Part shown: one piece after another, positions 15,605 through 25,516 of the stretch | How the letters are laid out: the number at the start of each line of letters is the position of its first letter | Numbering within the stretch: position 1 is the first letter of the stretch | Notes under the pieces: generated by a model | The model's input: the letters and a program-made list of their open reading frames with translations, nothing else | Told to the model about the DNA's origin: nothing | Databases searched by the model: none | Made by a program: the position numbers and the translations under genes | Assembly: GCF_038007285.1 (NCBI RefSeq) | Contig: NZ_JBBOWX010000001.1 | Span: 1,195,501-1,259,500, forward strand | From: Sporosarcina sp. FSL K6-3457 | Lineage (GTDB): Bacteria > Bacillota > Bacilli > Bacillales_A > Planococcaceae | Direction of reading: 5' to 3' | DNA: 64,000 nt

Positions 15605-16390
15605 ATGTGGAAATGGGAAGCGGAGGGGCAGCCGAAAGCTGTCGTAGCTATCGTCCATAATGCGTATGAACATCATAGTCGATACGCATGGCTTATACAA
15701 AAACTTCGAAGTGCGGGTTTTCATGTTGTTGCGGGTGATTTACCGGGGCATGGGGCTGAGGGGAAAAAAATCCATGATGAATCATTTGAGGCCTATGTAT
15801 CCTATGTAAAAAAATTAGTGGCAGTTGGCCTAAACGACAATTTGCCATTATTCGTGATGGGGCATGGACTCGGGGCAACGATTGTGATGCATATGATTTT
15901 AGCTAAAAAGATTGAATGTGCTGGGTTTATATTTAGCTCCCCATGGTTAACGCTCAAGCACCAGCCACCGAAGTTTTCGGCAGTGCTGTCCAAATTGACT
16001 TCGTCTATGAAGGTCAACCATGATATTAGTATTGAACTATTGACGCGCAATTACGATTTATATGTAGAAGCCCAACAGGATCGACACTATAATTCGGTTG
16101 CGACGGCTGGCTGGTATAGGGAATTACAAGCCTTCATGAAAGATGTGGCGCAGTATGAGGGGACGATTCATGATACACCATTATTGGTTCATATAGCCGG
16201 GAACGATAAAATAGCGGATTCTTCACCAACAAAGAAGTGGTTGATTCACCAAAATCTTTCTGAATTTCAATATAAAGAATGGAAACACCTTTACCATGAT
16301 GTATTTCAGGAACCTGAGCGCGAAGAAGTCTATCTCTATACAGAATCATTTATGAATAATGTGTTAAGGTCACTTGGATATGTTGTATAA
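15605..16390 (+). CDS. YtpA-like alpha/beta hydrolase lacking the nucleophilic Ser
   Basis: The protein (about 261 residues) is an alpha/beta hydrolase of the YtpA/monoacylglycerol lipase type (VVAIVHNAYEHHSRYAWLI, GDLPGHG). In this family the elbow is G-H-S-x-G; here it reads GHGLG (residues 86-90), with GGA at 15866-15868, so Gly replaces the catalytic Ser. The oxyanion motif HG is also changed to HN. The acid (IAGNDKIADS) and His (KHLYHDVF) remain. It may be catalytically dead or bind ligands only. The ATG at 15605 follows AAGGAG by 11 bases; in-frame starts at 15593, 15596 and 15599 are also possible. A short gap separates it from the phosphatase gene. Confidence 0.8.
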   Translation: MWKWEAEGQPKAVVAIVHNAYEHHSRYAWLIQKLRSAGFHVVAGDLPGHGAEGKKIHDESFEAYVSYVKKLVAVGLNDNLPLFVMGHGLGATIVMHMILAKKIECAGFIFSSPWLTLKHQPPKFSAVLSKLTSSMKVNHDISIELLTRNYDLYVEAQQDRHYNSVATAGWYRELQAFMKDVAQYEGTIHDTPLLVHIAGNDKIADSSPTKKWLIHQNLSEFQYKEWKHLYHDVFQEPEREEVYLYTESFMNNVLRSLGYVV

Positions 16391-16441
16391 GAAACGCCCA
16401 TGGATGGCATTCACAAATTAAAACGTTAGGAAGTGTTTCGT

Positions 16442-17026
16442 ATGACGACAATTGGATTTGTACGGCATGGGGTCACCGCTTGGAATAAAGAAGGACGAGC
16501 GCAGGGGAGTTCAGATATTCCTCTTGATGAGGAAGGCATTGCGATGGCAGAGCATGTGGCGAAAAGATTTGCCGAGGAACAATGGGATGTCATCTATACG
16601 AGTCCTTTGGTTCGCGCGAAAAAGACAGCAGAAATCATTGCGGTGGGAAAACCTGGTGTTTCACTACTAGAAGATAATCGTCTGCGTGAATTTGGTGGCG
16701 GCCAAATTGAAGGGACGACCGAAGTAGAACGGCTTGCCAAATGGGGGCAATCGTGGAGAGAACTAGAGTTAGGTATAGAACTGGATGATGAAATTATCTC
16801 ACGTGGGATGGCGTTTATAGAAGACATGAAAGCGGCGCATGCTGGCCAACGCGTGCTGGTGGTCAGTCATGGAGGGTTTATCAAACGATTGATAGGCGCA
16901 TTGGTGCCTGATGAGGATCTTGGAGAAAAAGTAGATAATACATCGCTAACGGTTGTGGAGTTAGGTGATGATGAGAACCTTTGCCGTTTATTTAATTGTA
17001 CAAAGCATTTGGAGCTGATCGATTAA
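16442..17026 (+). CDS. Histidine phosphatase (phosphoglycerate mutase-like)
   Basis: The 194-residue product has the RHG motif near its N-terminus (IGFVRHGVTAWNKEGRAQGS), the acid in LREFGGGQIEG and the second catalytic His in VVSHGGFI. It belongs to the PhoE/cobC-like branch of the histidine phosphatase superfamily; the substrate cannot be told from sequence. ATG 16442 has TAGGAAG about 9 bases before it, better than the in-frame GTG at 16433. It follows the YtpA-like hydrolase in the same direction and its stop codon lies inside a terminator stem. Confidence 0.85.
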   Translation: MTTIGFVRHGVTAWNKEGRAQGSSDIPLDEEGIAMAEHVAKRFAEEQWDVIYTSPLVRAKKTAEIIAVGKPGVSLLEDNRLREFGGGQIEGTTEVERLAKWGQSWRELELGIELDDEIISRGMAFIEDMKAAHAGQRVLVVSHGGFIKRLIGALVPDEDLGEKVDNTSLTVVELGDDENLCRLFNCTKHLELID

Positions 17027-17044
17027 CATCGATCAGCTTTTTTT
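17013..17044 (+). terminator. Rho-independent terminator
   Basis: AGCTGATCGAT pairs exactly with ATCGATCAGCT around a 4-base loop, followed by seven T. It includes the stop codon of the phosphatase gene. Confidence 0.92.
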
Positions 17045-17157
17045 ATTCATATATTTTTGTGATATTTATAAAGTAGTCGCCTTATTAGGAATAAATAGAC
17101 TATAATAGAATTGTGGTATAGATGACATGTGGTATATACGTAAAGGGGGAGTATAGA

Positions 17158-19155
17158 GTGAAGTCCATTCGGATTAAATTGGTATTTGGAGTTTTTTTAG
17201 TATTTTTATTAGCAGTTTTTCTCATTTATTTCCTTGTGAGTGCTCAAATGGAGAAAAATGCGACGGATAATATTTCACGTACAAGTGAAAGTACCGTGGA
17301 GGAAATGGGGCAATCTATACATAATTTCCTTATGCAATATGAATATGGCTTGAAAATGTTAATTGATAATCGAGCAACGACTGATTTTTTTAAGACAAAA
17401 GGGGATATCTATAAGACGGCTATGTTTGACAAAGGGATAGAGGATGCTTTGGGCATCTATCAATCCAACTTAAAAGAGACAGCTGCCATTTTTATTGGTT
17501 TTGAAAATAAGTATACGAAACATGTAGGGGATGTGCGGTTGCCGAGAGATTATGATCCAACTTCAAGTCAATGGTATCAAATGGCGAAGGCTAATTCGGA
17601 GGAAATTATTTGGACAGATCCTTATATTGATTCATTTACGGGAGAGTATGTGATTACGGTCGCGAAAGCAGTTGTGCTAAACGGTGAATTTGCTGGGGCT
17701 GTGGGTGTTGATTTGTCGTTGACTTCAATTGCAAACCGTATTTCTGCAACGGATCCAGGTTATAATGGCTATCAATTTATTTATGATGCAGCGGGGGTTG
17801 CTATTGTTCACCCAACTAACCAAGGGGAAAGCAGTATTGAACAACCGTATGTTGCTGAGATGTATGCGGATGGGATAACAGAAGGATGGGCGGAGTTTGA
17901 GGAAGAAGGTACGTCAAAAGTAAGCGTTTTCCGTAGGTTAGAAGGTTTTGATTGGAAAATCGGTACAGTGTATGAGGTGAACGCGATTAAGGACTCAGTA
18001 AAAGATGCACAAAACACGCTATTGGCTATCTCCCTGCTAACAATCATTATTGTTGGTGCCGTTTTGTGGTCATTAATCACAAGAATGATTAAACCGCTCT
18101 ATATTGTCCAAAAGGCGATGGATAGTGTGGCGGAAGGTGATTTGACTGCCTATGCAGATGTGAAATCGAAGGATGAGTTTGGCCGGCTGGCTAATAACTT
18201 TAATGCGATGGCATCTAAAGTAAGAGATATCATGACAGTTGTCAATGGGTCTGTCGATGAAGTTCGTCTATCGGCAGAGGGATTGAGTGCATCTGCGGAA
18301 GAGACGAATGCGGTGAGTGAACAGATGACGGGTGCTATTATTGATATCGCGTCAGGTGCTACGAAATCTGCGCATGATGCGGAGAAAGTCACGCAAACTG
18401 TGGATCTTTTGGGCAATCAAATTATGGGGATTCATGAGAAAGTGGGTGTGATGACGGGCATTGCAACGGAAGCAGAACAGGTGAATAGAGAAGGAAGTAC
18501 ACAAGTGAATCAGTTGCAATTTTCCTTTGCCGGTTCAAAAACAACTTTGCGCTCAATGGCAGATGTTGTTGGTGAATTGGAAACAAAAGTGGGCGCAATT
18601 GGCGTGGTCATGCAGACGATTACGGAAATTTCTACACAGACTAATTTGCTCGCGCTGAATGCGAGTATTGAAGCTGCACGTGCTGGTGAACACGGTAAAG
18701 GCTTTGCAGTTGTCGCGGATGAAGTACGGAAACTCGCTGAACAATCTGCGCGTGCTACACAGGAAGTGGCCGCGACTGTCCTGGAACTGCAAGAAGGTTC
18801 ACGCCAAGTATCTACGCAAATGAAGGAAACAGGAGAAATTTTCAGTGAGCAGGAAAAAGTTGTACAAGGGACACAGCGGACATTTAGCAATATCTCTAAC
18901 CTGATGAATAAGCTCGAACTATCTATCAGTAGTGTTTATGATGAAGTGAATCGTGTTGTGACCCATAAAGAAACGGTTGTGCAGACGATTGAAACGATGG
19001 CTGCGACGGCTGAAGAAACGGCGGCAGCTAGTGAAGAAATTAGTGCATCGACAGACGAACAATTGCGCGCGATACGTGAGGTAGCAGTAGCGGCAGATAC
19101 ACTGTCTGGACTAAGCGATGATTTGCATAATGCGATTAATCAATTTAAGATTTAA
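17158..19155 (+). CDS. Methyl-accepting chemotaxis protein (dCache-HAMP-MA)
   Basis: This 665-residue chemoreceptor has an N-terminal membrane helix (about 8-28), a periplasm-side double-Cache domain ([12 protein letters not shown] and [20 protein letters not shown], the signature of small-molecule Cache sensors), a second helix (about 278-298), HAMP (about 300-355) and a long MA coiled-coil domain with the CheA/CheW-binding tip [20 protein letters not shown]. It reports ligand binding to CheA. The start is GTG 17158 with AAAGGGGGA seven bases upstream. TAGACTATAAT lies just before the gene and recurs before the next receptor. It is about 665 residues like its paralogue at 19321, with near-identical signalling domains. 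Confidence 0.93.
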   Translation: MKSIRIKLVFGVFLVFLLAVFLIYFLVSAQMEKNATDNISRTSESTVEEMGQSIHNFLMQYEYGLKMLIDNRATTDFFKTKGDIYKTAMFDKGIEDALGIYQSNLKETAAIFIGFENKYTKHVGDVRLPRDYDPTSSQWYQMAKANSEEIIWTDPYIDSFTGEYVITVAKAVVLNGEFAGAVGVDLSLTSIANRISATDPGYNGYQFIYDAAGVAIVHPTNQGESSIEQPYVAEMYADGITEGWAEFEEEGTSKVSVFRRLEGFDWKIGTVYEVNAIKDSVKDAQNTLLAISLLTIIIVGAVLWSLITRMIKPLYIVQKAMDSVAEGDLTAYADVKSKDEFGRLANNFNAMASKVRDIMTVVNGSVDEVRLSAEGLSASAEETNAVSEQMTGAIIDIASGATKSAHDAEKVTQTVDLLGNQIMGIHEKVGVMTGIATEAEQVNREGSTQVNQLQFSFAGSKTTLRSMADVVGELETKVGAIGVVMQTITEISTQTNLLALNASIEAARAGEHGKGFAVVADEVRKLAEQSARATQEVAATVLELQEGSRQVSTQMKETGEIFSEQEKVVQGTQRTFSNISNLMNKLELSISSVYDEVNRVVTHKETVVQTIETMAATAEETAAASEEISASTDEQLRAIREVAVAADTLSGLSDDLHNAINQFKI

Positions 19156-19158
19156 TAT

Positions 19159-19197
19159 GAAAAACGGGAAACCATGATATTGGTTTTCCTTTTTTTG
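19159..19197 (+). terminator. Terminator after the first chemoreceptor
   Basis: GGGAAACCA pairs with TGGTTTTCC around TGATAT, followed by TTTTTTT. Confidence 0.8.
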
Positions 19198-19320
19198 TCT
19201 GAAAAATAAGAGAATATACTAGAGGTACTTTATTTGATAGAAAATTAGCTACCTTCAGATAGTATTTTAGACTATAATGAAGGGGAATGATGTCGAATTT
19301 TGTAAAAGGGGGCTTGTGTT

Positions 19321-21320
19321 ATGAAATCGATTAAAGCAAAAATTATTTTAAGCGTGTTTTTGTTGTTTTTTGTTATTTTGACATCCATAAATTTGGTTGT
19401 AAATAATCAAATACAAAAGCAAACAAAAAATATGTTATTGAATCAAAGTGAAGTGGCAGTAAAAGAGATGGGGAGAAGTATTGAAAACTTTATGTTGCAA
19501 TATGAAAAGGCTTTATATCTTTTAACGAATAATCCAGCGGTCACGGAATTTATAGAAACGCAGTATGGGACTGAAGATGAAGCGATATTGAACCGTAGAA
19601 TAGAAATGGCGTTTGCAGATTATATGGAACAGTTGCCAGCAACGGATTTAATATATTTTGGCTTTGATAATAAATATACGAAGTTTGTTCCACATCTAGA
19701 AATACCGGGATTCGATCCGACGACTAGAGTTTGGTATACAGAGGCAAGTGCACAACTCGATCAGGTTGTCTGGTCAGATCCATATATTGATGCAGCATCT
19801 GGAGGTTATGTCATTACTGCATCGAAAGCAATGCTCCGTAATAATACACTTGTAGGGGTTATAGGTGTTGACATTAGTTTAGAAAATATTACAGAGAGTG
19901 TGTCTCAGAGTGATTTTGGATTTGAAGGGTATCCATTTTTATTTGATAGTAATGGTGGAGCGATTGTCCATCCACTGTTAGTTCCCGAATCTGAGGAAAT
20001 GACGGATTTATCCTATCTGACAGCCCTCTTTAGTCAGGAGAAGTCGGCAGGAGTTGAACGGTATACAGAGAATGGATCCAAGATGATTGGCATTTTCAAT
20101 GAAATCCCGCATCTAGGATGGACGGTGGGCGTTTCATTCAAAGAGGATGCAATTGTGGACTCTACGAGCGGGACTAGCAAATTAATCAACATCATTTTTG
20201 TCTTAGCAGAAGTGCTTATTATAGTCATTCTTTGGTTCTTCATTTCAAAAATTATTAGTCCGCTAAGCATTATCCGCTCAGCGATGGATCATGTTGCGGA
20301 GGGAGATTTGAATGCCCATGCTGATGTAAAATCGAAAGATGAATTTGGACAGCTCGCTGATAATTTTAATGTTATGACTTCCAAAGTAAGGGATATCATG
20401 AAAGTTGTGAATCAGTCTGTTGATGAAGTGCGTCTTTCGGCAGAGGGATTGAGTGCATCTGCGGAAGAGACGAATGCGGTGAGTGAACAGATGGCGGGTG
20501 CCATTGATGATATTGCGTCAGGGCTACGAAATCTGCTCATGATGCGGAAGATGTCACGCAAACGGTTGACCTGTTAGGGAGTCAAATTATGGGCATTCAT
20601 GAAAAAGCGGGCATAATGACTGGAATTGCGACAGAAGCAGAGGAAGTTAATAAAGAAGGACATGCGCGAGTGGGCGAATTGCAGTCATCGTTTGATGGTT
20701 GGAAATCTAATTTACAAACAATGGCTGATGCCATTGGCGAATTGGAAACAAAGGTTGGGGCCATTGGTAGTGTTATGGAGACGATTACTGAAATTTCCGC
20801 ACAGACGAATTTGCTGGCGCTGAATGCAAGTATTGAAGCTGCGCGTGCCGGTGAACACGGCAAAGGTTTTGCAGTCGTTGCAGATGAAGTGCGGAAGCTT
20901 GCCGAACAATCTACGCGGGCAACGGAAGAAGTGAAATTGACTGTTCAGGAACTGCAAAATGGTTCCCGTCAAGTATCCACACAAATGAGGGAAACCGGTG
21001 AAAATTTCCAAGAGCAGGAGAAGGCCGTCCAGGATACACAACAGACATTTGGTGAGATTTCCGGGCTGATGAATAAACTCGAACAATCGATTAGTAGCGT
21101 CTATGATGAAGTGAATCGTGTTGTTACACATAAAGAAACGGTTATGCAAACAATCGAAACAATGGCAGCGACAGCTGAAGAAACAGCGGCCGCAAGTGAA
21201 GAGATTAGTGCGTCGACAGATGAACAATTACGTGCGATTCGTGAAGTGGCTCAAGCTGCTGATACATTAACAGGGCTCAGCGATAATTTGCATACGGCTA
21301 TTAGTCAGTTTAAATTATAA
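19321..21320 (+). pseudogene. Second chemoreceptor, split by a one-base deletion
   Basis: This is a tandem paralogue of the receptor at 17158, with the same Cache (WYTEASAQLDQVVWSDPYID), HAMP and MA architecture and the signalling tip [14 protein letters not shown]. At about 20520 the sequence GCGTCAGGGCTACG replaces GCGTCAGGTGCTACG of the paralogue; the missing base shifts the frame, ending the first part at 20577 (418 codons), while the rest stays open from about 20520 to 21320. Restored, it would be about 666 residues. Either the gene is inactive or there is an assembly error. The Cache halves differ much more than the MA halves, so the two would sense different ligands. Confidence 0.85.
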
Positions 21321-21331
21321 CTTCATTCAAC

Positions 21332-21373
21332 AAAGAGTTGCCTTCGTGAATTGGAGGCAACTTTCTTTTTTTT
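21332..21373 (+). terminator. Terminator after the second chemoreceptor
   Basis: AAAGAGTTGCCT pairs with AGGCAACTTTC around an 11-base loop and a T8 run follows. Confidence 0.88.
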
Positions 21374-21507
21374 ATACTTAGTTCCAGTGCCTTGGGGCTT
21401 GCGCTTTTCTTGGGAACATTTTTAGTTTAGCAGGAGTCGTATAGGAAAGCATAGAATATAATGTTATGTGGGAAAATAGCATACATAGAGTGAACGGAGG
21501 AATTCCA

Positions 21508-22035
21508 TTGAAGGAAAAAAACAAAAGTGAACTACTGTCATGGATACAATCTCTAGCGATTGCATTTGTTATTGCCCTTGTCATTCGTCAATTTTTATTT
21601 ACCCCAGTGATTGTATCAGGGCAATCAATGGAGCCGACGTTTGAAAATGACAATAAAATCGTCATTTCAAAAATTCATAAAATCAATCGTTTTGACATGA
21701 TTGTGTTCCATGCCCCTAACTCGGAGGAGGATTTCATTAAAAGAGTAATTGGACTTCCAGGGGATGTTGTTGTGATGAAAGACGACAGACTGTATATTAA
21801 TGGAGAGGAATATGAGGAAGACTATATTCAGGCGAATAAAGATAAAGTGTTCGAGGGACAAAAATTAACACAGGATTTTAGAGTTGAAGTACCAGAAGGT
21901 TATTTATATGTCCTAGGTGATAATAGAAGGCATAGCACGGATAGTCGAGACTTAGGTGTTATTGATGAGAAGTCAGTCGTCGGTGCTGTGACATTTAAGT
22001 TCCATCCATTGCGTGAAATCGGGATTCCAAAATGA
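21508..22035 (+). CDS. Signal peptidase I
   Basis: This 175-residue membrane-bound serine protease cleaves signal peptides of exported proteins. It has one N-terminal membrane helix (about 10-30), catalytic Ser in SGQSMEPT, catalytic Lys in FIKRVIGLPGD and the box E motif GDNRRHSTDSRDLG. The size fits the Bacillus SipS/SipT class. The start is TTG 21508, with ACGGAGG upstream; the in-frame ATG at 21466 lacks such a site. Its stop overlaps the start of the kinase gene (ATGA), forming a coupled three-gene unit with the acetyltransferase. Confidence 0.92.
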   Translation: MKEKNKSELLSWIQSLAIAFVIALVIRQFLFTPVIVSGQSMEPTFENDNKIVISKIHKINRFDMIVFHAPNSEEDFIKRVIGLPGDVVVMKDDRLYINGEEYEEDYIQANKDKVFEGQKLTQDFRVEVPEGYLYVLGDNRRHSTDSRDLGVIDEKSVVGAVTFKFHPLREIGIPK

Positions 22036-22613
22036 TAGGAAATCGTCCTTTACTTATTGGAATTGATGGTCTTGGTGGCTCTGGAAAAACGACATATGCA
22101 CTGAATTTACTGGGTCAGTTGAAAAATGCAATTGTGATTCATTTGGATGATTTTGTTCATACCCGCGAAGTTCGGTATAATGATCAGTTTGAAGAGTGGT
22201 ATTGCTATTATCATGTGCAATGGCGCTATGATTATTTGATTGAAAAACTGTTAAAGCCGTTGAAAAGTGGTTTAGCTGTACGTGACGCGATTGAGTTATA
22301 TGATAAACCGACAGATAGTTATCGCATGCGGATATTTGATATACCGGTTGGCGCAACGGTGATTGTTGAAGGGATTTTTCTGCAACGTCCTGAATTGAGG
22401 GGGTACTTCGATAAGGTCATCTATCTTGAAACAAATCAGGAGACAAGAATGGCACGCGCTTTGGACAGGGATAGTTATATTGGAGGCAGCGAGGATATTA
22501 TACGCCATTATGAGCAACGCTATTTTCCCGCGGAGGATATATATGTCGAGCAATGTAATCCGTTGGAGATGGCAGATGCAGTGGAATATGAAGTGAGGGG
22601 GAGAGCTTTATGA
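22032..22613 (+). CDS. P-loop nucleoside kinase-like protein
   Basis: The 193-residue product has a Walker A motif at the N-terminus (GIDGLGGSGKTT) and the later features of the uridine kinase/AAA_17-like kinase group (IHLDDFVHTREVRYNDQFEE, VIVEGIFLQRPELRGYFDKV, and the lid-like RALDRDSYIGG). It probably phosphorylates a nucleoside or other small molecule; the substrate is unknown. Its start overlaps the signal peptidase stop by 4 bases and its stop overlaps the next start in the same way, so the three proteins are made from one transcript. Confidence 0.8.
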   Translation: MIGNRPLLIGIDGLGGSGKTTYALNLLGQLKNAIVIHLDDFVHTREVRYNDQFEEWYCYYHVQWRYDYLIEKLLKPLKSGLAVRDAIELYDKPTDSYRMRIFDIPVGATVIVEGIFLQRPELRGYFDKVIYLETNQETRMARALDRDSYIGGSEDIIRHYEQRYFPAEDIYVEQCNPLEMADAVEYEVRGRAL

Positions 22614-23155
22614 CATTTCCAACGCTAACGACGCGGCGACTTCTTTTGACTGAAGTGCAGGCAGAGCATGCACCTGCGATATTTGAGATATTTTCGAACC
22701 CAGAGGTACTGAAGTATTATGGGATGGATCCATTCCGAGAGCTGGCGCAGGCTGAAAGTATAGTGCAACATTTTAAGAACAGCTTTGAAACAAAAAGAGG
22801 GCTGCGTTGGGCCATTATCAATAATGAGGACAACCGATTTTTGGGTACAATCGGACTGAATAATTTGTCTTTAGGTATGAAAAAAGCTGAAATTGGTTTT
22901 GAAATTCATCCTGATTTTTGGAGAAGTGGCATAACGTCTGAAGCCTTGCATGCAGTCCTGGACTATGCATTTGAAGAATTGGATCTCCATCGAATGGGAG
23001 CTGTAACATTTCTAGCAAATGATGCATCTATCGGCCTTTTGAAAAAACAAGGATTTTCGGAGGAGTGCAAATTGCGCAGTTATCTATTTCAAAATGGACA
23101 ATCCCATGATGCGTTGATGTTTTCGTTGTTGCGTGAGGAATGGAATATAAATTAG
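22610..23155 (+). CDS. GNAT N-acetyltransferase (RimJ/RimL type)
   Basis: The 181-residue product has the acetyltransferase_3 layout: LTTRRLLLTEVQAEHAPAIF at the start, GTIGLNNLS in the middle, the motif A region AEIGFEIHPDFWRSGITSEA and the end region MGAVTFLANDASIGLLKKQG. Members acetylate ribosomal protein N-termini, antibiotics or metabolites; this one cannot be assigned further. GGGGGAG precedes the ATG, which overlaps the kinase stop codon. A terminator begins a few bases after the stop, so it is the last gene of the unit. Confidence 0.87.
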   Translation: MTFPTLTTRRLLLTEVQAEHAPAIFEIFSNPEVLKYYGMDPFRELAQAESIVQHFKNSFETKRGLRWAIINNEDNRFLGTIGLNNLSLGMKKAEIGFEIHPDFWRSGITSEALHAVLDYAFEELDLHRMGAVTFLANDASIGLLKKQGFSEECKLRSYLFQNGQSHDALMFSLLREEWNIN

Positions 23156-23159
23156 TCAG

Positions 23160-23193
23160 GAACCTCTACAAGCGTCAATGTGGAGGTTTTTTT
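23160..23193 (+). terminator. Terminator after the acetyltransferase gene
   Basis: AACCTCTACA pairs with TGTGGAGGTT (one G-T pair) around eight bases and T7 follows. Confidence 0.85.
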
Positions 23194-23212
23194 ATGCGGA
23201 GAATTGCTATGG

Positions 23213-23296
23213 CGGTGATAAAGTGCTTTGAGACGGTGATAACTGGTCGCATGGCGGTGATAACGGAACCAGAGTCGGTGATAAACTACGTATCTG
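23213..23296. repeat. Array A: four units with an exact 21-bp period
   Basis: CGGTGATAA occurs at 23213, 23234, 23255 and 23276, exactly 21 bases apart each time. The 12 bases between cores are not conserved. The array lies after the terminator of the acetyltransferase gene and before the helicase gene. It is not a CRISPR: the core is 9 bases and the spacers are 12. A related array is at 27032-27136. Confidence 0.85.
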
Positions 23297-23359
23297 ACTC
23301 TACAAATGCGCGTTCGTATGGTAAATTAAGAGCAGTGTATGTAAAAGGAGTTACAGAGT

Positions 23360-25516
23360 ATGGCTAATTTTTTTGAGCGGAAAAAACAACAATTGAATAT
23401 AGAGTTGAATGATGTACAACAGCAGGCGGTGCAGCAAACGGAAGGGCAACTGCTGCTGTTGGCGTGCCCGGGGTCGGGTAAAACGACGACGATGATTATG
23501 CGCATTGGTTATTTAATTGAAGAAAAGCATGTGGACCCAAAGCGCATTAAGGCTATTACGTTTAGCCGGGCGTCTGCGCGTGATATGACGGAGCGTTTTA
23601 GTCGATTTTTTCCTGATCGAGAGCCGATTGATTTTTCTACGATTCACAGTTTGGCGTTCACCATTACCCGCGATTATTTGACTACTAGTGGCACGACTTT
23701 TGACTTGATTGAAGGCGGTGGCAAAGGGCGGCAGTCGGTGAATAAGTCATTTTTGTTGAAAGGAATTTATAAAGAAGTGCTAAAAGAGGATTGTACAGAT
23801 GATGAGCTGGCGTCTCTTTCGACATTCATTAGCTCCATTAAAAACAGTATGATTCCCTTTGAACAATGGGAGACATTAAAAGGTCCAGTCGACAAGGCAG
23901 GACGTATGGCGCGCAAGTATGAGCAATACAAGTCGCAAACACGGGGGCATTTGTTGCTCGATTTTGATGATATGCTGATGATCGCGGAACAGGGGCTTCG
24001 ACAGGATGAGCAGTTAGCTGAACGCTATCGTAATCTTTATGACTATCTATTGACGGATGAAAGTCAGGATACGTCGCTTGTTCAGCATCGTATTGTCGAA
24101 CATTTAGTGGCAGGCCATGGCAATCTTTGTGTTGTCGCGGATGATGATCAATCCATCTATACATGGCGTGGGGCGGAACCGGATTATTTGTTGGAGTTTA
24201 AGAAGGTCTACCCGGAGGCGCAAGTGTTGATGATGGAGCGCAATTATCGTTCATCGAAAGAAATTGTTGAGCTGACTTCGAAGTTCATCAAACGAAACGA
24301 GAAGCGTTATCCGAAGGACATGCATACGGAAAATGGGGAGAAGGAGCCCATTTACATTCGACAGCTGGATGATCCGAAGCGGCAGCTTGAATATGTGACG
24401 TATGAATTGCTAGGAGAAGGCAATTTGAATGAGGTGGCGATTCTATTTCGTAATAATTCCTCATCGACGATGTATGTTAATGAATTTCATCGGCGGGGTA
24501 TTCCGTTTTATATGAAGGATGCGGATGATAAATTTTTCTCCCACTGGATTGTAGAAGATATCTTGAATTTTATGCGACTGAGTTTTAATACGGAACGTAA
24601 AGATATTTTCACAAAAATTGTGATGAAAATGAATTTATTTATTTCACGAAGTATGTTGACGAAGTTTGAAAATACGGCTACAACTGGGAATGTCTTTGAT
24701 GCTTTTATTCAAACGGTTGATTTGAAAGACAGCCAAGTGAAGAAGCTGAAGGACTATAAGAAGGGCTATGCAGTCATTCCTGACATGCGCCCGGAGCGTG
24801 TCATAAAGCTCATTCGTAATGATTTAGGCTATGAGGCGGCGTTGAAAAGTAGGGCTGAAAAGTTTGGCTACCGTTTTGATCATCTGTTGGGCATTCTCGA
24901 TACACTCGAGGGAATTGCATCGCAGCTACGGACGATGGTCGAATTTGCGAATCAATTGAAAGAGCTTGAACAAGCTGTTCAACAGGCGAAGTTTCGGCCG
25001 GCGGAAAATGCGGTCACGTTATCGACGTTTCATAGTGCGAAAGGACTCGAATTCCGACGCGTTTTCATGATAGATTTAGTAAAAGGCATTATTCCATCAG
25101 AGGAAGACGAGGGGAACATGGCAACGCTGGAAGAAGCGCGTCGACTCTTTTATGTGGGTATGACACGTGCGAAGGAGCGGCTTGAGTTGCTGTCGTATGG
25201 TCAGGATGAAGGGAAGTCGAAGGAAGATTCTCGATTTTTGAATGAAGTGCGGGGGCTCCTGTTGAAGCCGAGTAAAGCGGGGAACGAACAAGCGTCTGTA
25301 AAAGTGTCGAAGGCATCGATTCCAGTGAATCCCAATGGCGTTGACGATAGTGATGAACTTGTCGTTGGGGCAATAGTGAAGCACCGCGTGTTTGGGCAAG
25401 GTGAAATTATAGTGCGCGATGGCAATGAAATCCATATTCAATTCGGTGAAATGGAAAAGCGTCTCGATTTGGAAACGGTGCTCTCTCTTAGGTTACTTGA
25501 AATGGTGACGATGTGA
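23360..25516 (+). CDS. UvrD/PcrA-type superfamily 1 helicase
   Basis: This 718-residue 3'-5' DNA helicase has the SF1A motifs in order: Walker A LACPGSGKTTTM (about residue 35), Ia ITFSRASARDM, Walker B LLTDESQDT, III DDDQSIYTWRGAEP, IV MERNYRSS, V TLSTFHSAKGLEFRRVFMID and VI EEARRLFYVGMTRAKERL. It resembles B. subtilis YjcD more than PcrA because the central 2B region is short. A C-terminal extension (VVGAIVKHRVFGQGEIIVRD) looks like the PcrA/UvrD tail that contacts RNA polymerase. ATG 23360 has AAGGAG upstream. The last codons overlap the first crcB gene. Confidence 0.92.
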   Translation: MANFFERKKQQLNIELNDVQQQAVQQTEGQLLLLACPGSGKTTTMIMRIGYLIEEKHVDPKRIKAITFSRASARDMTERFSRFFPDREPIDFSTIHSLAFTITRDYLTTSGTTFDLIEGGGKGRQSVNKSFLLKGIYKEVLKEDCTDDELASLSTFISSIKNSMIPFEQWETLKGPVDKAGRMARKYEQYKSQTRGHLLLDFDDMLMIAEQGLRQDEQLAERYRNLYDYLLTDESQDTSLVQHRIVEHLVAGHGNLCVVADDDQSIYTWRGAEPDYLLEFKKVYPEAQVLMMERNYRSSKEIVELTSKFIKRNEKRYPKDMHTENGEKEPIYIRQLDDPKRQLEYVTYELLGEGNLNEVAILFRNNSSSTMYVNEFHRRGIPFYMKDADDKFFSHWIVEDILNFMRLSFNTERKDIFTKIVMKMNLFISRSMLTKFENTATTGNVFDAFIQTVDLKDSQVKKLKDYKKGYAVIPDMRPERVIKLIRNDLGYEAALKSRAEKFGYRFDHLLGILDTLEGIASQLRTMVEFANQLKELEQAVQQAKFRPAENAVTLSTFHSAKGLEFRRVFMIDLVKGIIPSEEDEGNMATLEEARRLFYVGMTRAKERLELLSYGQDEGKSKEDSRFLNEVRGLLLKPSKAGNEQASVKVSKASIPVNPNGVDDSDELVVGAIVKHRVFGQGEIIVRDGNEIHIQFGEMEKRLDLETVLSLRLLEMVTM

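Noticed and set aside
21378..21584. Minus-strand frame before signal peptidase
   Set aside because: It overlaps the signal peptidase promoter and start in antisense and has no family features.
23140..23367. Open frame of 75 codons after the acetyltransferase gene
   Set aside because: It runs through a terminator hairpin and the whole 21-bp array and has no ribosome site; its codons reflect the repeats.
25400..25513. Fluoride riboswitch before crcB
   Set aside because: The region is helicase coding sequence and lacks the GGNGAUG and pseudoknot features.
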